From the NCBI GenBank assembly GCA_040756415.1, contig JBFLYZ010000019.1, positions 1 through 58,004 on the forward strand: 58,004 bases of DNA. Reading direction: 5' to 3'. Made by a program: the position numbers and the translations under genes. Of this stretch, positions 42,349-50,010 are shown piece by piece. The number at the start of each line of letters is the position of its first letter. The stretch's first letter is position 1. The DNA comes from JBFLYZ01 sp040756415. GTDB lineage: Bacteria; Bacteroidota; Bacteroidia; JADZBD01. The notes under the pieces are model-generated. The model was not told where the DNA came from. It did no database searches and saw only the letters and a program-made list of their open reading frames with translations.

Positions 42349-43032
42349 ATGATACCCTCGCTCCCATACTCTGTTTCAGCACTTTTCATTCTGACCACCT
42401 TTTTGTGCCTCTTTTTCCTATACCGCGCTTCCGGCCATTCAGGTGCCGTATTGCTTATCTGCCTGGCCTGGCTCGCCCTGCAGGCAGCTATAGGACTCAG
42501 CGGATACTATACGGTGACCGATACCCTGCCCCCGCGCGCTGTGCTGATGCCTTTGCCCGCCTTGCTGCTCATCGTTATCTTGTTCCTTACCCGCAAGGGG
42601 CGAAGCTTCATCGATAGGCTGGATCCCCGGATGCTCACCTGGCTGCACATTGTACGCGTGCCGGTGGAGATCTGCCTGTTATTCCTGTTCATTCGCGGTC
42701 ATATTCCACAGCTCATGACTTTCGAGGGAAGGAACTTTGACATCATAGCGGGAATTACCGCTCCACTGATCGCTTATTTCGGATTTTCAAAAAAGAGGCT
42801 GAGCAGTAAGCTCATGCTGGCCTGGAACTTCATCTGCCTGGCCCTGCTGCTGAATATTGTGGTGCATGGAATATTGTCAGTGCCCTCGCCATTCCAGCAG
42901 TTTGCCTTCGATCAGCCTAATGTGGGGATTTTATATTTCCCTTTTGTGTGGCTGCCCTCCTTCGTGGTGCCGGTGGTGCTGCTGGCTCACCTGGCGGTGA
43001 TGAGGCAGTTAATAGCCAAAGCACATTTTTGA
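42349..43032 (+). CDS. Seven-helix integral membrane protein, 227 aa
   Basis: A 227-aa protein with about seven membrane helices (near residues 6-24, 29-48, 58-77, 97-117, 128-148, 159-178, 190-212). No recognised family motif; only the DRLDPRMLTWLHIVRVPVEI and ITAPLIAYFGFSKKRLSSK stretches stand out. It starts immediately after the YciI-like lipoprotein gene and so is likely in the same transcript. Confidence 0.75.
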   Translation: MIPSLPYSVSALFILTTFLCLFFLYRASGHSGAVLLICLAWLALQAAIGLSGYYTVTDTLPPRAVLMPLPALLLIVILFLTRKGRSFIDRLDPRMLTWLHIVRVPVEICLLFLFIRGHIPQLMTFEGRNFDIIAGITAPLIAYFGFSKKRLSSKLMLAWNFICLALLLNIVVHGILSVPSPFQQFAFDQPNVGILYFPFVWLPSFVVPVVLLAHLAVMRQLIAKAHF

Positions 43033-43380
43033 GTTATTCTTAAATCCTCCTTACAGTTTAAATTATACCGGGCAGGCCCAAATCCAGGCATTCGCAGCTA
43101 TCGCGTTGAAGCTTTCTCCCATATCGGCTCTGTCCCTTAACAAACCATGATGGTCTTGTAAGGCTCAATGAAACTTTCTACCTTCGGTAGGGACTTTGGC
43201 CAAGGGTTTGCCGATCTTCCAATAAACGTTACTTCTAAAGGAAATTGCGGGTGTGGAGGCGGTTAGTGTGGAGGCGGGAGTGATGTGTTTAGAAATATGG
43301 GGAGCCTCAGTAATATGAACAGGCTGTTATCTACATATAGCATTTGTTAAGATGTATGCTTTTCACCTGAAACACATGAA
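43033..43380. other. 348-bp intergenic region with a possible tiny peptide ORF
   Basis: No regular gene is seen. A 32-codon ORF runs from ATG 43168 to TAG 43266 (begins MKLSTFGRDFGQGF and ends KGNCGCGGG). In the same frame, after that single TAG, the reading continues as CGGGSDVFRNMGSLS to TAA 43350. An AAGG sits 5 nt before the ATG. The region also has a short hairpin (CTACC-TTC-GGTAG, 43178-43190) and the direct repeat at 43251-43277. It could be a small peptide gene, a decayed gene or chance; no modifying enzyme is nearby. Confidence 0.25.
43251..43277. repeat. Direct repeat GTGTGGAGGCGG, two copies
   Basis: Copies at 43251-43262 and 43266-43277 are identical 12-mers with period 15, i.e. 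five codons in the peptide frame described for this gap. The first copy is followed by TTA and the second by GAG, so the periodicity ends there. It places a TAG between two CGGG-encoding units. Confidence 0.6.
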
Positions 43381-43623
43381 ATGGTGAAATTCTTCAGGCA
43401 ATACACGAAAAAAGAATGGCTGGCGATCAGCATATGTTCTTTGTATTTCCTGGCTCTTTTAAACGTACTCAAATTGGCCCTCCCACCGCTCCCTGACCGG
43501 CCACCCGTAGAAAGGAACTATCTGCCCATTTTGATCCTGACCGTAATTTATTCCCTGGGCGCTCTTACCGGATTTATGCTGCTGGGATATCGCCTGGCGA
43601 AACGAAAGAAATGGTTAAAATGA
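43381..43623 (+). CDS. Small membrane protein, two helices, 80 aa
   Basis: An 80-aa protein with two hydrophobic segments (about 14-32, WLAISICSLYFLALLNVL, and about 48-70, LTVIYSLGALTGFMLLGY) separated by a Pro-rich loop (LPPLPDRPP), and a basic C-terminus (RLAKRKKW). No family recognised. Its stop codon overlaps the next start as ATGA (43620-43623), so the two are probably expressed together. Confidence 0.65.
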   Translation: MVKFFRQYTKKEWLAISICSLYFLALLNVLKLALPPLPDRPPVERNYLPILILTVIYSLGALTGFMLLGYRLAKRKKWLK

Positions 43624-43985
43624 GTGTTCCTGCATCGCAAAACACAAAAATGCAGGCACCTGTCTTTTTGCTTGTACTATGCCTGTGCACTGTCGCAGGC
43701 AGCCTGCTACAACTATTTATAAGTGTATCCAGGCATTTTAATTATGGGGATGAACTGGGCTGGATACTCTTTGTTTCACAAGGCGCTTATCTACTCGGTG
43801 CCCTGCTTATGCTCCGGCTGATGCGACTGGGATTTTTTATTTATGTCTTAAATAAAATTGGCTTTACCATACAATATTTTTTCACTGCTGATCCCGAATA
43901 CTTCGGTATTATTACATGGCTTCGCCTTGCTCTTTCCATCGCCTTCCTGGTAATGTACAGCCTTAATTACAAACATTTGAAGTAA
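43620..43985 (+). CDS. Small membrane protein, four helices, 121 aa
   Basis: ATG 43620 overlaps the previous stop by 4 bp and is preferred over an in-frame ATG at 43611. The 121-aa product has about four membrane helices (VFLLVLCLCTVAGSLLQLF, WILFVSQGAYLLGALLML, LGFFIYVLNKIGFTIQYFF, WLRLALSIAFLVMYSL). It is somewhat like a DoxX-type or small uncharacterised membrane protein; no assignment is made. Confidence 0.62.
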   Translation: MSVPASQNTKMQAPVFLLVLCLCTVAGSLLQLFISVSRHFNYGDELGWILFVSQGAYLLGALLMLRLMRLGFFIYVLNKIGFTIQYFFTADPEYFGIITWLRLALSIAFLVMYSLNYKHLK

Positions 43986-44015
43986 GGGAGTAAAAAGAAA
44001 ATAAGGTAAAGAAAA

Positions 44016-44969
44016 TTACCCCTCCTGCTGGCACTTATAGATCTCCTCGCAGTGCCGGTTAATGAGGTTATCCAGCTCTATCATACAGGCTATGACTACC
44101 TGCGAATAGGATTGAGAGGCATTGCCAAAGGCGCCCGCGGTGGTCTGCCACAATTGCTTGATAAAATCGCCATTCAGCTCACAGAGCGGGATCTTGGCCA
44201 CCGCCTTGTCCACGTTGCCCGCACCGGCATGGTACACATGCAGCACCAGCAGCTTGTACCAGAGGTCCTCTGAATTATACGTAATGCCGTATTTGTTCAG
44301 TATCGCGTCCGTATAGGGTACGCAGATGGTCTTGATGAGGCGGGCAGCGGCCCAGGCCGATTTATCAAAGTCTTTACGCTCGTCCACGTACTTGTTCACC
44401 TTCAGCCCCTGCGCGCGGGCAACCCCCTTCATGAGCTGGAAAGGGCCGTAAGCGCCCACATTCGATTTCTGCAGGCGGCCCGGGCTTTCGATGAGCAGGA
44501 TGGCCTGGGCGTAAAAAGGATCGACCCCGTTGTCCTCGAAGATCTGTATGCCTTTGCCGATATCGGCCATCACGTTTTCCAACAGGTAAAAATCGCTTTT
44601 CCCCGTGCTGAAGAGGATCTTTTCGGTTTCAGGAAGGTTGAGCGATTTGCGTATGCTGTCGCGCCAGAGCGTTTTCTGCACATCCGTTTTTTTCTGGTAG
44701 CTCTTCACGCACATGGTGCAGATGATATCGCGCGTAGAGGCCACATTCACGTAGCCGCTGTCGGGCGAAAGCTTGATGAGCTTGTTCCAGAAGACGATGT
44801 TCTTGAGCGTATCCAGGCCGTGGGCATAGATGCGGCTGTCGTGGATGTACATGCGGGTGCTGTCCTCGTTCAGGTGCTTGACCTGTATCTTGCCCGAATA
44901 GCCGTCAGTAAAGCCGAAAGCCGATGGAACGGCCAGCAGGGCGAAGAGGATATAGCAGATCTTTTTCAA
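44016..44969 (-). CDS. Lytic transglycosylase (SLT/GH23)
   Basis: A 317-aa secreted peptidoglycan lyase. Signal peptide MKKICYILFALLAVPSAFG begins at a TTG codon (44969); no in-frame ATG lies between it and the upstream in-frame stop, so TTG is the start. The GH23 signature is present: ILLIESPGRLQKSN with catalytic Glu161, GAYGPFQLM at 172-180, and AGAGNVDKA near residue 255. It cleaves glycan strands and forms 1,6-anhydro ends. The N-terminal 130 residues are a non-catalytic region with a CTMC pair. It follows phoH on the same strand with a hairpin between. Confidence 0.88.
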   Translation of the reverse strand: MKKICYILFALLAVPSAFGFTDGYSGKIQVKHLNEDSTRMYIHDSRIYAHGLDTLKNIVFWNKLIKLSPDSGYVNVASTRDIICTMCVKSYQKKTDVQKTLWRDSIRKSLNLPETEKILFSTGKSDFYLLENVMADIGKGIQIFEDNGVDPFYAQAILLIESPGRLQKSNVGAYGPFQLMKGVARAQGLKVNKYVDERKDFDKSAWAAARLIKTICVPYTDAILNKYGITYNSEDLWYKLLVLHVYHAGAGNVDKAVAKIPLCELNGDFIKQLWQTTAGAFGNASQSYSQVVIACMIELDNLINRHCEEIYKCQQEG

Positions 44970-45044
44970 CGCGGGCGAATGTGTGCGATGTTATACGAAA
45001 ATACTAAAATAAAGTTTACCCTCCTTCCTCCCCCATGGGGAGAC

Positions 45045-45069
45045 GCCTGCCCGCCTTGGGCGGGTGGGC
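45045..45069. repeat. GC-rich inverted repeat between phoH and the transglycosylase gene
   Basis: Core arms CCCGCC (45050-45055) and GGCGGG (45059-45064) around TTG, extended outward to an 11-bp stem with two G-T wobbles (45045-45069). On the minus strand it lies 9 bp after the phoH stop codon; without a T-run it is a poor intrinsic terminator, but it could end or stabilise the phoH transcript. Its CCTGCCCGCC part resembles the palindrome in holB. Confidence 0.5.
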
Positions 45070-45077
45070 GGAAGGGC

Positions 45078-46409
45078 TTACAAAAACTCATTGGCCAGGT
45101 TGGCCAGCTCGCTGCGCTCGCCTTTTTCCAGGGTCACGTGGGCATAAAGCGGCTGGCCCTTGATCCGGTCGATCAGGTATGAAAGGCCGTTACTCTGGGT
45201 ATCCAGGTAAGGCGTATCGATCTGGTAAATATCGCCCGTGAACACGATCTTGGTGTTCTCGCCCGCCCGCGAAATGATGGTCTTTACCTCGTGCGGGGTA
45301 AGGTTCTGGGCCTCATCCACGATAAAGAACACGTTCGAGAGGCTGCGGCCCCGTATGTAGGCCAGCGGGCAAACCACCAGCTTTTCGTTCTCCACCATCT
45401 CGTTGATCTGCTTGTATTCCTTTTCTTTTTCCGAGAACTGGTTCTTGATGTACTTGAGGTTATCCCAGAGCGGCTCCATATAGGGATTCAGCTTGGATTT
45501 GATATCCCCGGGCAGGTAGCCTATGTCCTTGTTGCTGAGCGGAACGATGGGGCGGGCCAGGTAGATCTGGTGATAGTTCCTCTTCTGCTCCAGCGCGGCC
45601 GCCAGCGAGAGCAGGGTCTTGCCCGTGCCGGCCACCCCCTGCAGGGTCACCAGGCTGATCTTCGGGTTGAGCACGGCATCCAGGGCAAAGGCCTGCTCGG
45701 CATTGCGCGGGGTGATATTGAATGCCGATATCTTATGAATGCGCTCGATGGTGTTCTCTTCCGCATTGTACTTGGCCAGCACGGATTTCTGCTGGTTCTT
45801 CAGCACAAAATAATGATTGGCTACGGGCGTTTGCCTTTTCAGCACCTTTTTTGCCTCACAGAAGCCCTTTTCGTATATCTCGTTAATGATCTCGTACGAA
45901 ACCTTCTCCATTACCGTTTTACCCGTATACAGCTCGCTCAGGTCCTTGATCTTCCCGGTCTCGTAATCCTCGGCCGTGAGGTTGAGCGACTTGGCTTTGA
46001 TGCGCAGGTTGATATCCTTGGTCACCAGCACCACCTTGCGGTCGGGGTGATGCTCTGAGAGGTAGAGGGCGGAATTGAGTATCCTGTGATCGGCCTTTTT
46101 CTCCCCGAATACCCGCTCGGCATCCACGCTGGCATCCTGGTGCATCTCGATCTTGAACATGCCATGGCCCTGCCCGTTGATGTTCACCCAATCCTGCAGC
46201 GTATGCCCCTGCGATATCTTGTCGATATAACGGGTGAATTCGCGGGCAGCGAAGTTCTTGGTGTCGTTGCCCTTCTTGAAGTTATCCAGTTCTTCGAGTA
46301 CGGTGATGGGGACTACTACATCGTGTTCTTTGAAGTTTTTAATGGCAAGGTGATCATAGATGATGACTGAGGTGTCGAGTACGAAAATTTTCCTGTTATT
46401 TTCCTGCAT
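45078..46409 (-). CDS. phoH: PIN domain-PhoH ATPase (PhoH2 type)
   Basis: A 443-aa protein fusing an N-terminal PIN-type ribonuclease domain (about 7-150: FVLDTSVIIYD, VVPITVLEELD, VTKDINLRIKA with acidic residues) to a C-terminal PhoH P-loop ATPase: GVAGTGKT (258-265), LARPIVPLSNKDIGYLPGD, FFIVDEAQNLTP (361-372) and FTGDIYQID. PhoH2 proteins from mycobacteria unwind and cleave RNA in an ATP-dependent way, so an RNA-processing role in the cytoplasm is likely. The N-terminal PIN active site looks complete. Confidence 0.92.
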   Translation of the reverse strand: MQENNRKIFVLDTSVIIYDHLAIKNFKEHDVVVPITVLEELDNFKKGNDTKNFAAREFTRYIDKISQGHTLQDWVNINGQGHGMFKIEMHQDASVDAERVFGEKKADHRILNSALYLSEHHPDRKVVLVTKDINLRIKAKSLNLTAEDYETGKIKDLSELYTGKTVMEKVSYEIINEIYEKGFCEAKKVLKRQTPVANHYFVLKNQQKSVLAKYNAEENTIERIHKISAFNITPRNAEQAFALDAVLNPKISLVTLQGVAGTGKTLLSLAAALEQKRNYHQIYLARPIVPLSNKDIGYLPGDIKSKLNPYMEPLWDNLKYIKNQFSEKEKEYKQINEMVENEKLVVCPLAYIRGRSLSNVFFIVDEAQNLTPHEVKTIISRAGENTKIVFTGDIYQIDTPYLDTQSNGLSYLIDRIKGQPLYAHVTLEKGERSELANLANEFL

Positions 46410-46502
46410 ATGAAAGAACCTTGATTAAAATTGGATAAAGCTACTGGTTGAGCGAAAGCGATCGGAATGCCCGTGCGGAAATTAATGAACAGCGGGCTGT
46501 TA

Positions 46503-46516
46503 AACCGGGCCCGGTT
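46503..46516. repeat. Perfect 14-bp palindrome upstream of yfiR
   Basis: AACCGGGCCCGGTT is self-complementary over all 14 bases. A second small hairpin (GGCAG-GCAA-CTGCC, 46536-46549) follows. Both lie in the 289-bp divergent gap between phoH (starts 46409, minus) and yfiR (starts 46699, plus), upstream of the likely yfiR promoter, where an operator would be plausible. Confidence 0.4.
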
Positions 46517-46565
46517 CCGCAGCGGCAAGCCGGGAGGCAGGCAACTGCCCGGCCGGCCAGCGATT

Positions 46566-46595
46566 TTGCCGGTCTGACTATTATCGTTATTTTTG
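46566..46595 (+). promoter_or_regulatory. Putative promoter of the yfiR operon
   Basis: TTG at 46566-46568, a 19-bp spacer, then TATTTTTG at 46588-46595, a full match to TTG-N17-23-TAnnTTTG. It would start transcription near 46602, leaving about a 97-nt leader before the ATG at 46699. It should serve the three-gene yfiR-TPR-spoIIE operon. Confidence 0.6.
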
Positions 46596-46698
46596 ACGTT
46601 TCTCCTCGGAAGAGGCTACGGTACCTAAAAATCTTGTTTTCAAGCGCTTAATAAGCGAAGGCGATTTTTGGTCCGTGGTTTGCTAAGAGGCCTGGTGT

Positions 46699-47232
46699 AT
46701 GAAAAGAATCATTTCTCTGCTTATTCTTGCTTGCTTTCTTACCTCGGCAGATATTGTGCGGCTGGCTCCTCCTGCGCTGGATACCACCACCAAGATCAAA
46801 GCCCAGTTCCTCTACAACTTCACCAAGTACATCGAATGGCCGGCCAGCTATAAGCAGGGCAATTTCGTGATCTGTATCATTGGCAACAATAAGCTGTACA
46901 ACGACCTCAACACCTTTTTTACCGGCAAGATGCTGGGCACCCAGAAATACGAGGTGAAGTATTTTGCCAAACCGGCCGATATCATGGGCGCCTGCCACCT
47001 GATCTACCTGCCGAGCGACTATACGGGCAGCATGGCGGACGTTACGGCCAAAGCCAAAGGCAAAAGCACGCTGATCGTGACCGATAAGCCCGGAATGGCC
47101 AAGCAGGGCTCGGCCATCAACTTCGTGTACGTGGACAACAAGCAGAAATTTGAAATGAATAAAAATAACATTGAAAAATACGACCTGAAGGTAAGTTCCA
47201 GCTTAGTGAACCTTGCCATCCTGGTCGAGTGA
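46699..47232 (+). CDS. yfiR: YfiR-like periplasmic protein (DUF4154)
   Basis: A 177-aa exported protein; the signal sequence covers about residues 1-24 (MKRIISLLILACFLTSADI). The YfiR signature is clear: KAQFLYNFTKYIEWPA (about 34-49), VICIIGNNKLYNDL, CHLIYLPSD, STLIVTDKPGMAKQGSAINFV and a C-terminal VNLAILVE. In Pseudomonas YfiR is a periplasmic inhibitor of the diguanylate cyclase YfiN. Here no GGDEF gene follows; instead a TPR protein (8 bp on) and a membrane-bound SpoIIE phosphatase, which is probably the partner. Cys residues typical of redox-sensing YfiR are few here (CIIG, CHLI). Confidence 0.87.
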   Translation: MKRIISLLILACFLTSADIVRLAPPALDTTTKIKAQFLYNFTKYIEWPASYKQGNFVICIIGNNKLYNDLNTFFTGKMLGTQKYEVKYFAKPADIMGACHLIYLPSDYTGSMADVTAKAKGKSTLIVTDKPGMAKQGSAINFVYVDNKQKFEMNKNNIEKYDLKVSSSLVNLAILVE

Positions 47233-47240
47233 GATAGCTG

Positions 47241-48125
47241 ATGCTCAACAGAACGGTCATATTCGCATTCGTTATGCTGCTGCAACTGGCGGCTGCCGCC
47301 CAGGTGGACAGCCTGAACAGGGCTATAGACTGCTATGACAAGAACCAGCTCAAATGCGCCCAAACCGCTATTGACGCTGCCTCCGTGCATCCGCAAACCT
47401 CCATTATGCCAAAAGTTCACCTGCTGCGCGGCTTTATTTATAAGGAGATCTACAAGACCATGGAGGTGAACAACGTCAAATCACCCGCCCGCGACCAGGC
47501 CATCGCATCGCTGATCAAGTTCATCGGCATGGACAGCGCCAAATACGATGAGAACTATCCCGCGGTGATCAAGACCATACGCTACCTGGCCTCCTCCTAT
47601 TACAACAACGCGGGCCAGATGCTGAACCCCACCGACTACAAGACCGCCATCCAGTATTACGAGCTGTATGACAAGTATATGGCCATGATCGATAACCAGT
47701 GGAACCCCAAGATCATGTTCGTTGACTTTTATATGGGGCTGGGGTCGGGCCTGAACGACTATTACGAAAGCAATCGCTCCAAGTATCCCGAGCTGATGGA
47801 GATCATCGGCAGCGCCTATAAGAAAGTGATCGCGACCGACAGTTCCAACGTTACCGCTTATTATAACCTCGGCATGCTGTATTACAACATGGGTGTGGTC
47901 GTCATCAACGAATCGAGCGATGAGCTGGACATTGCCGACCTTGACAAGGTGCAGGGCCAGGCACTCGAATATTTCAAGCTGGCGCTTCCCTATATGCTCA
48001 AGGCCTATGCGCTCAACCCGAAGAGAAAGGAAGTGCTGATCGCCCTGTCAGGCATTTATTTCAGCATGCATGAAGAGGAGAAGTCGGCCGCCATCAAGGC
48101 CGAGCTCGACAAGTTGGATAAATAG
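47241..48125 (+). CDS. Secreted TPR-like protein of the yfiR operon
   Basis: A 294-aa protein with signal peptide (LNRTVIFAFVMLLQLAAAAQ). The mature part is helical with TPR-like units (SLNRAIDCYDKNQLKCAQTAI, DYKTAIQYYELYDKYMAMI, SSNVTAYYNLGMLYYNMGVV, LPYMLKAYALNPKRKEVLIAL). It is a likely periplasmic scaffold. The 8-bp gap after yfiR and 27-bp gap before the phosphatase gene put it in the same operon. Confidence 0.82.
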   Translation: MLNRTVIFAFVMLLQLAAAAQVDSLNRAIDCYDKNQLKCAQTAIDAASVHPQTSIMPKVHLLRGFIYKEIYKTMEVNNVKSPARDQAIASLIKFIGMDSAKYDENYPAVIKTIRYLASSYYNNAGQMLNPTDYKTAIQYYELYDKYMAMIDNQWNPKIMFVDFYMGLGSGLNDYYESNRSKYPELMEIIGSAYKKVIATDSSNVTAYYNLGMLYYNMGVVVINESSDELDIADLDKVQGQALEYFKLALPYMLKAYALNPKRKEVLIALSGIYFSMHEEEKSAAIKAELDKLDK

Positions 48126-48152
48126 TTTTTTACATTTTTCGTCTGCCCGCGA

Positions 48153-49943
48153 ATGAACATCAGGTTTTCAATAGGTCGTAGAATAGGTTTTGGCTTCGCT
48201 ATCCTGATCGTTCTTACCCTGTTCGCATTCTGGCTGACCACCATTACCATCCGCGAAAGTTCGGCCATCAACGACAAGATCACCACGATCTATACCCCTT
48301 CGGTGAACGCCCTCCGCGACCTGAACGTGTTGGTCATCAATTCGAAAATGCTGATCTCCAACTGGGTGAACATACAGGGCGAAAGCGAGTATAAGCCCAA
48401 GCTGAAAAAGCTTATTTACGAAGAATACCCGCAGATCAAGAACCGCGTGAACGAGCTGGCCCGCAACTGGAACCAGGATGAGCAGGCCAGCGCCAGCGGC
48501 ATATTCAGCCTGATCGATAAGCTGTTCGAGGACCATAAGAACATCATGCGCCAGCTCAATTCGTTCGAGAGCTACGAAGATCCCGTTATCAAGTTTGACG
48601 TGGAGCCGATGGTGCGTGACGAGAACGGGGAAGTGAACGTGCAAACGCGCCTGATCATCGAGCAGCTCGAGGGCCTGATCGCTGTGCAGCAGAAGAACGC
48701 CTCGGTGAAGATCGATGAGATGGATAAATCGTTCAGCAATCTCTTCATGGTGGTGATCGTGCTCGGCATCGCGCTGCCGGTGGGAGGGATACTGATCGCG
48801 GTGTTCACCGTGCTGTCCATCGTGCGCCCGGTCGATGAGCTGAAAAAAATGCTGCAGAAGATGCAGCGGGGCGTGATGCCCGAGGAGAAGATCAGGGAAC
48901 GCAAGGACGAGATCGGTGAAATGTCGGCCGCGCTGAACCAACTGGTGGACGCGCTCAAGCAAACCACCCAGTTCGCGCGCGAAGTAGGCTCGGGCAACTT
49001 CGATTCCAATTATACCCCTCTTTCGGATGAAGACACGCTGGGCCATGCCCTGCTTAAGATGAGAATGGACCTGGCCGAGAATGAACGCATACTGGAGCAG
49101 AAGGTGGAGGAGCGCACGGCAGAAGTGGTGCGGCAGAAGCAGGAGATCGAGTTGCAGAAGATCAAGATCGAGGTGCTGTTCAACCACGTAACCGACAGCA
49201 TCAAATACGCCAAGCGCATCCAGGAGGCCATACTGCCGCCCGAAAGCCTGATCAAAAAATACCTGCCCGATTCCTTCGTGCTGTATAAACCCAAGGATAT
49301 CGTATCGGGCGATTTTTACTGGATGGAGGAGAAGAGCGGCAAGGTGCTTTTTGCCGCGGTCGACTGTACCGGCCATGGCGTGCCGGGCGCCTTCATGAGC
49401 ATTGTAGGGTATAACCAGCTCAAGCTCGCCATCAACAAGCTCGATACCACCCAGCCGTCAAAGATACTCGATGAGCTCAGCAAGGGCGTGAGCGAAACGC
49501 TGCACCAGAAGAACTACGAAGACGCCACGGCCAAGGATGGCATGGACATCAGCTTCTGTTCGCTCGACCGGAAAAACAACCTGCTGGAGTTCGCGGGAGC
49601 CTTCAACCCCCTTTACCTGATCCGTGACGGTGAGCTGCAGGAGATCAAGGGGAATAAGTTCCCGATCGGGGTTTTCCTGGGAAAAGAGGCCCGCAGCTTT
49701 ACCAACCACAAGCTGGAGGTGCAGAAGGGCGATGTGATCTATATCTTCTCAGATGGATATGCCGACCAGTTTGGTGGTCCGAAGGGTAAGAAATTCATGC
49801 AAAACCAGTTCAAGCAGCTCCTGCTTAAGATACACCAAGACCCCCTGGACCTCCAGCGCGAAACGCTCGACAGGCGTATAGAAGAATGGCGGGGCGATGA
49901 GGAGCAGGTGGACGATATGCTGGTTATGGGCGTAAGAATTTAG
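48153..49943 (+). CDS. Membrane sensor with HAMP and SpoIIE phosphatase domain
   Basis: A 596-aa inner-membrane protein: TM1 about 11-31, a periplasmic helical sensor of about 165 residues, TM2 about 197-222 (VVIVLGIALPVGGILIAVF), HAMP about 223-275 (IVRPVDELKKML), a coiled coil about 300-360 (LEQKVEERTAEVVRQKQEIE), then SpoIIE/PP2C about 365-596 with SGDFYWM, DCTGHGVPGAFMS, GMDISFC, FSDGYADQFGG and DDMLVMGV. The final third is closely similar to that of the propeller-SpoIIE gene at 30703-33993. It would dephosphorylate a Ser/Thr-phosphorylated partner, such as an anti-sigma-factor antagonist, under control of periplasmic YfiR and the TPR protein. Confidence 0.92.
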   Translation: MNIRFSIGRRIGFGFAILIVLTLFAFWLTTITIRESSAINDKITTIYTPSVNALRDLNVLVINSKMLISNWVNIQGESEYKPKLKKLIYEEYPQIKNRVNELARNWNQDEQASASGIFSLIDKLFEDHKNIMRQLNSFESYEDPVIKFDVEPMVRDENGEVNVQTRLIIEQLEGLIAVQQKNASVKIDEMDKSFSNLFMVVIVLGIALPVGGILIAVFTVLSIVRPVDELKKMLQKMQRGVMPEEKIRERKDEIGEMSAALNQLVDALKQTTQFAREVGSGNFDSNYTPLSDEDTLGHALLKMRMDLAENERILEQKVEERTAEVVRQKQEIELQKIKIEVLFNHVTDSIKYAKRIQEAILPPESLIKKYLPDSFVLYKPKDIVSGDFYWMEEKSGKVLFAAVDCTGHGVPGAFMSIVGYNQLKLAINKLDTTQPSKILDELSKGVSETLHQKNYEDATAKDGMDISFCSLDRKNNLLEFAGAFNPLYLIRDGELQEIKGNKFPIGVFLGKEARSFTNHKLEVQKGDVIYIFSDGYADQFGGPKGKKFMQNQFKQLLLKIHQDPLDLQRETLDRRIEEWRGDEEQVDDMLVMGVRI

Positions 49944-50010
49944 GCTGCTCCCCTTTTTACCGTTATAGAAAAAATTACTACATTAGTCTGCTTTATAGGC
50001 TTATGTATTA

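Noticed and set aside
46448..46651. 67-codon open frame in the gap upstream of yfiR
   Set aside because: It has no clear start or ribosome binding site, overlaps the palindromes and promoter-like site, and its product is low-complexity Arg/Ala-rich.
48168..49376. Antisense frame of 402 codons in the HAMP-SpoIIE gene
   Set aside because: The sense frame has clear HAMP and SpoIIE motifs; the antisense product has no recognisable domain.
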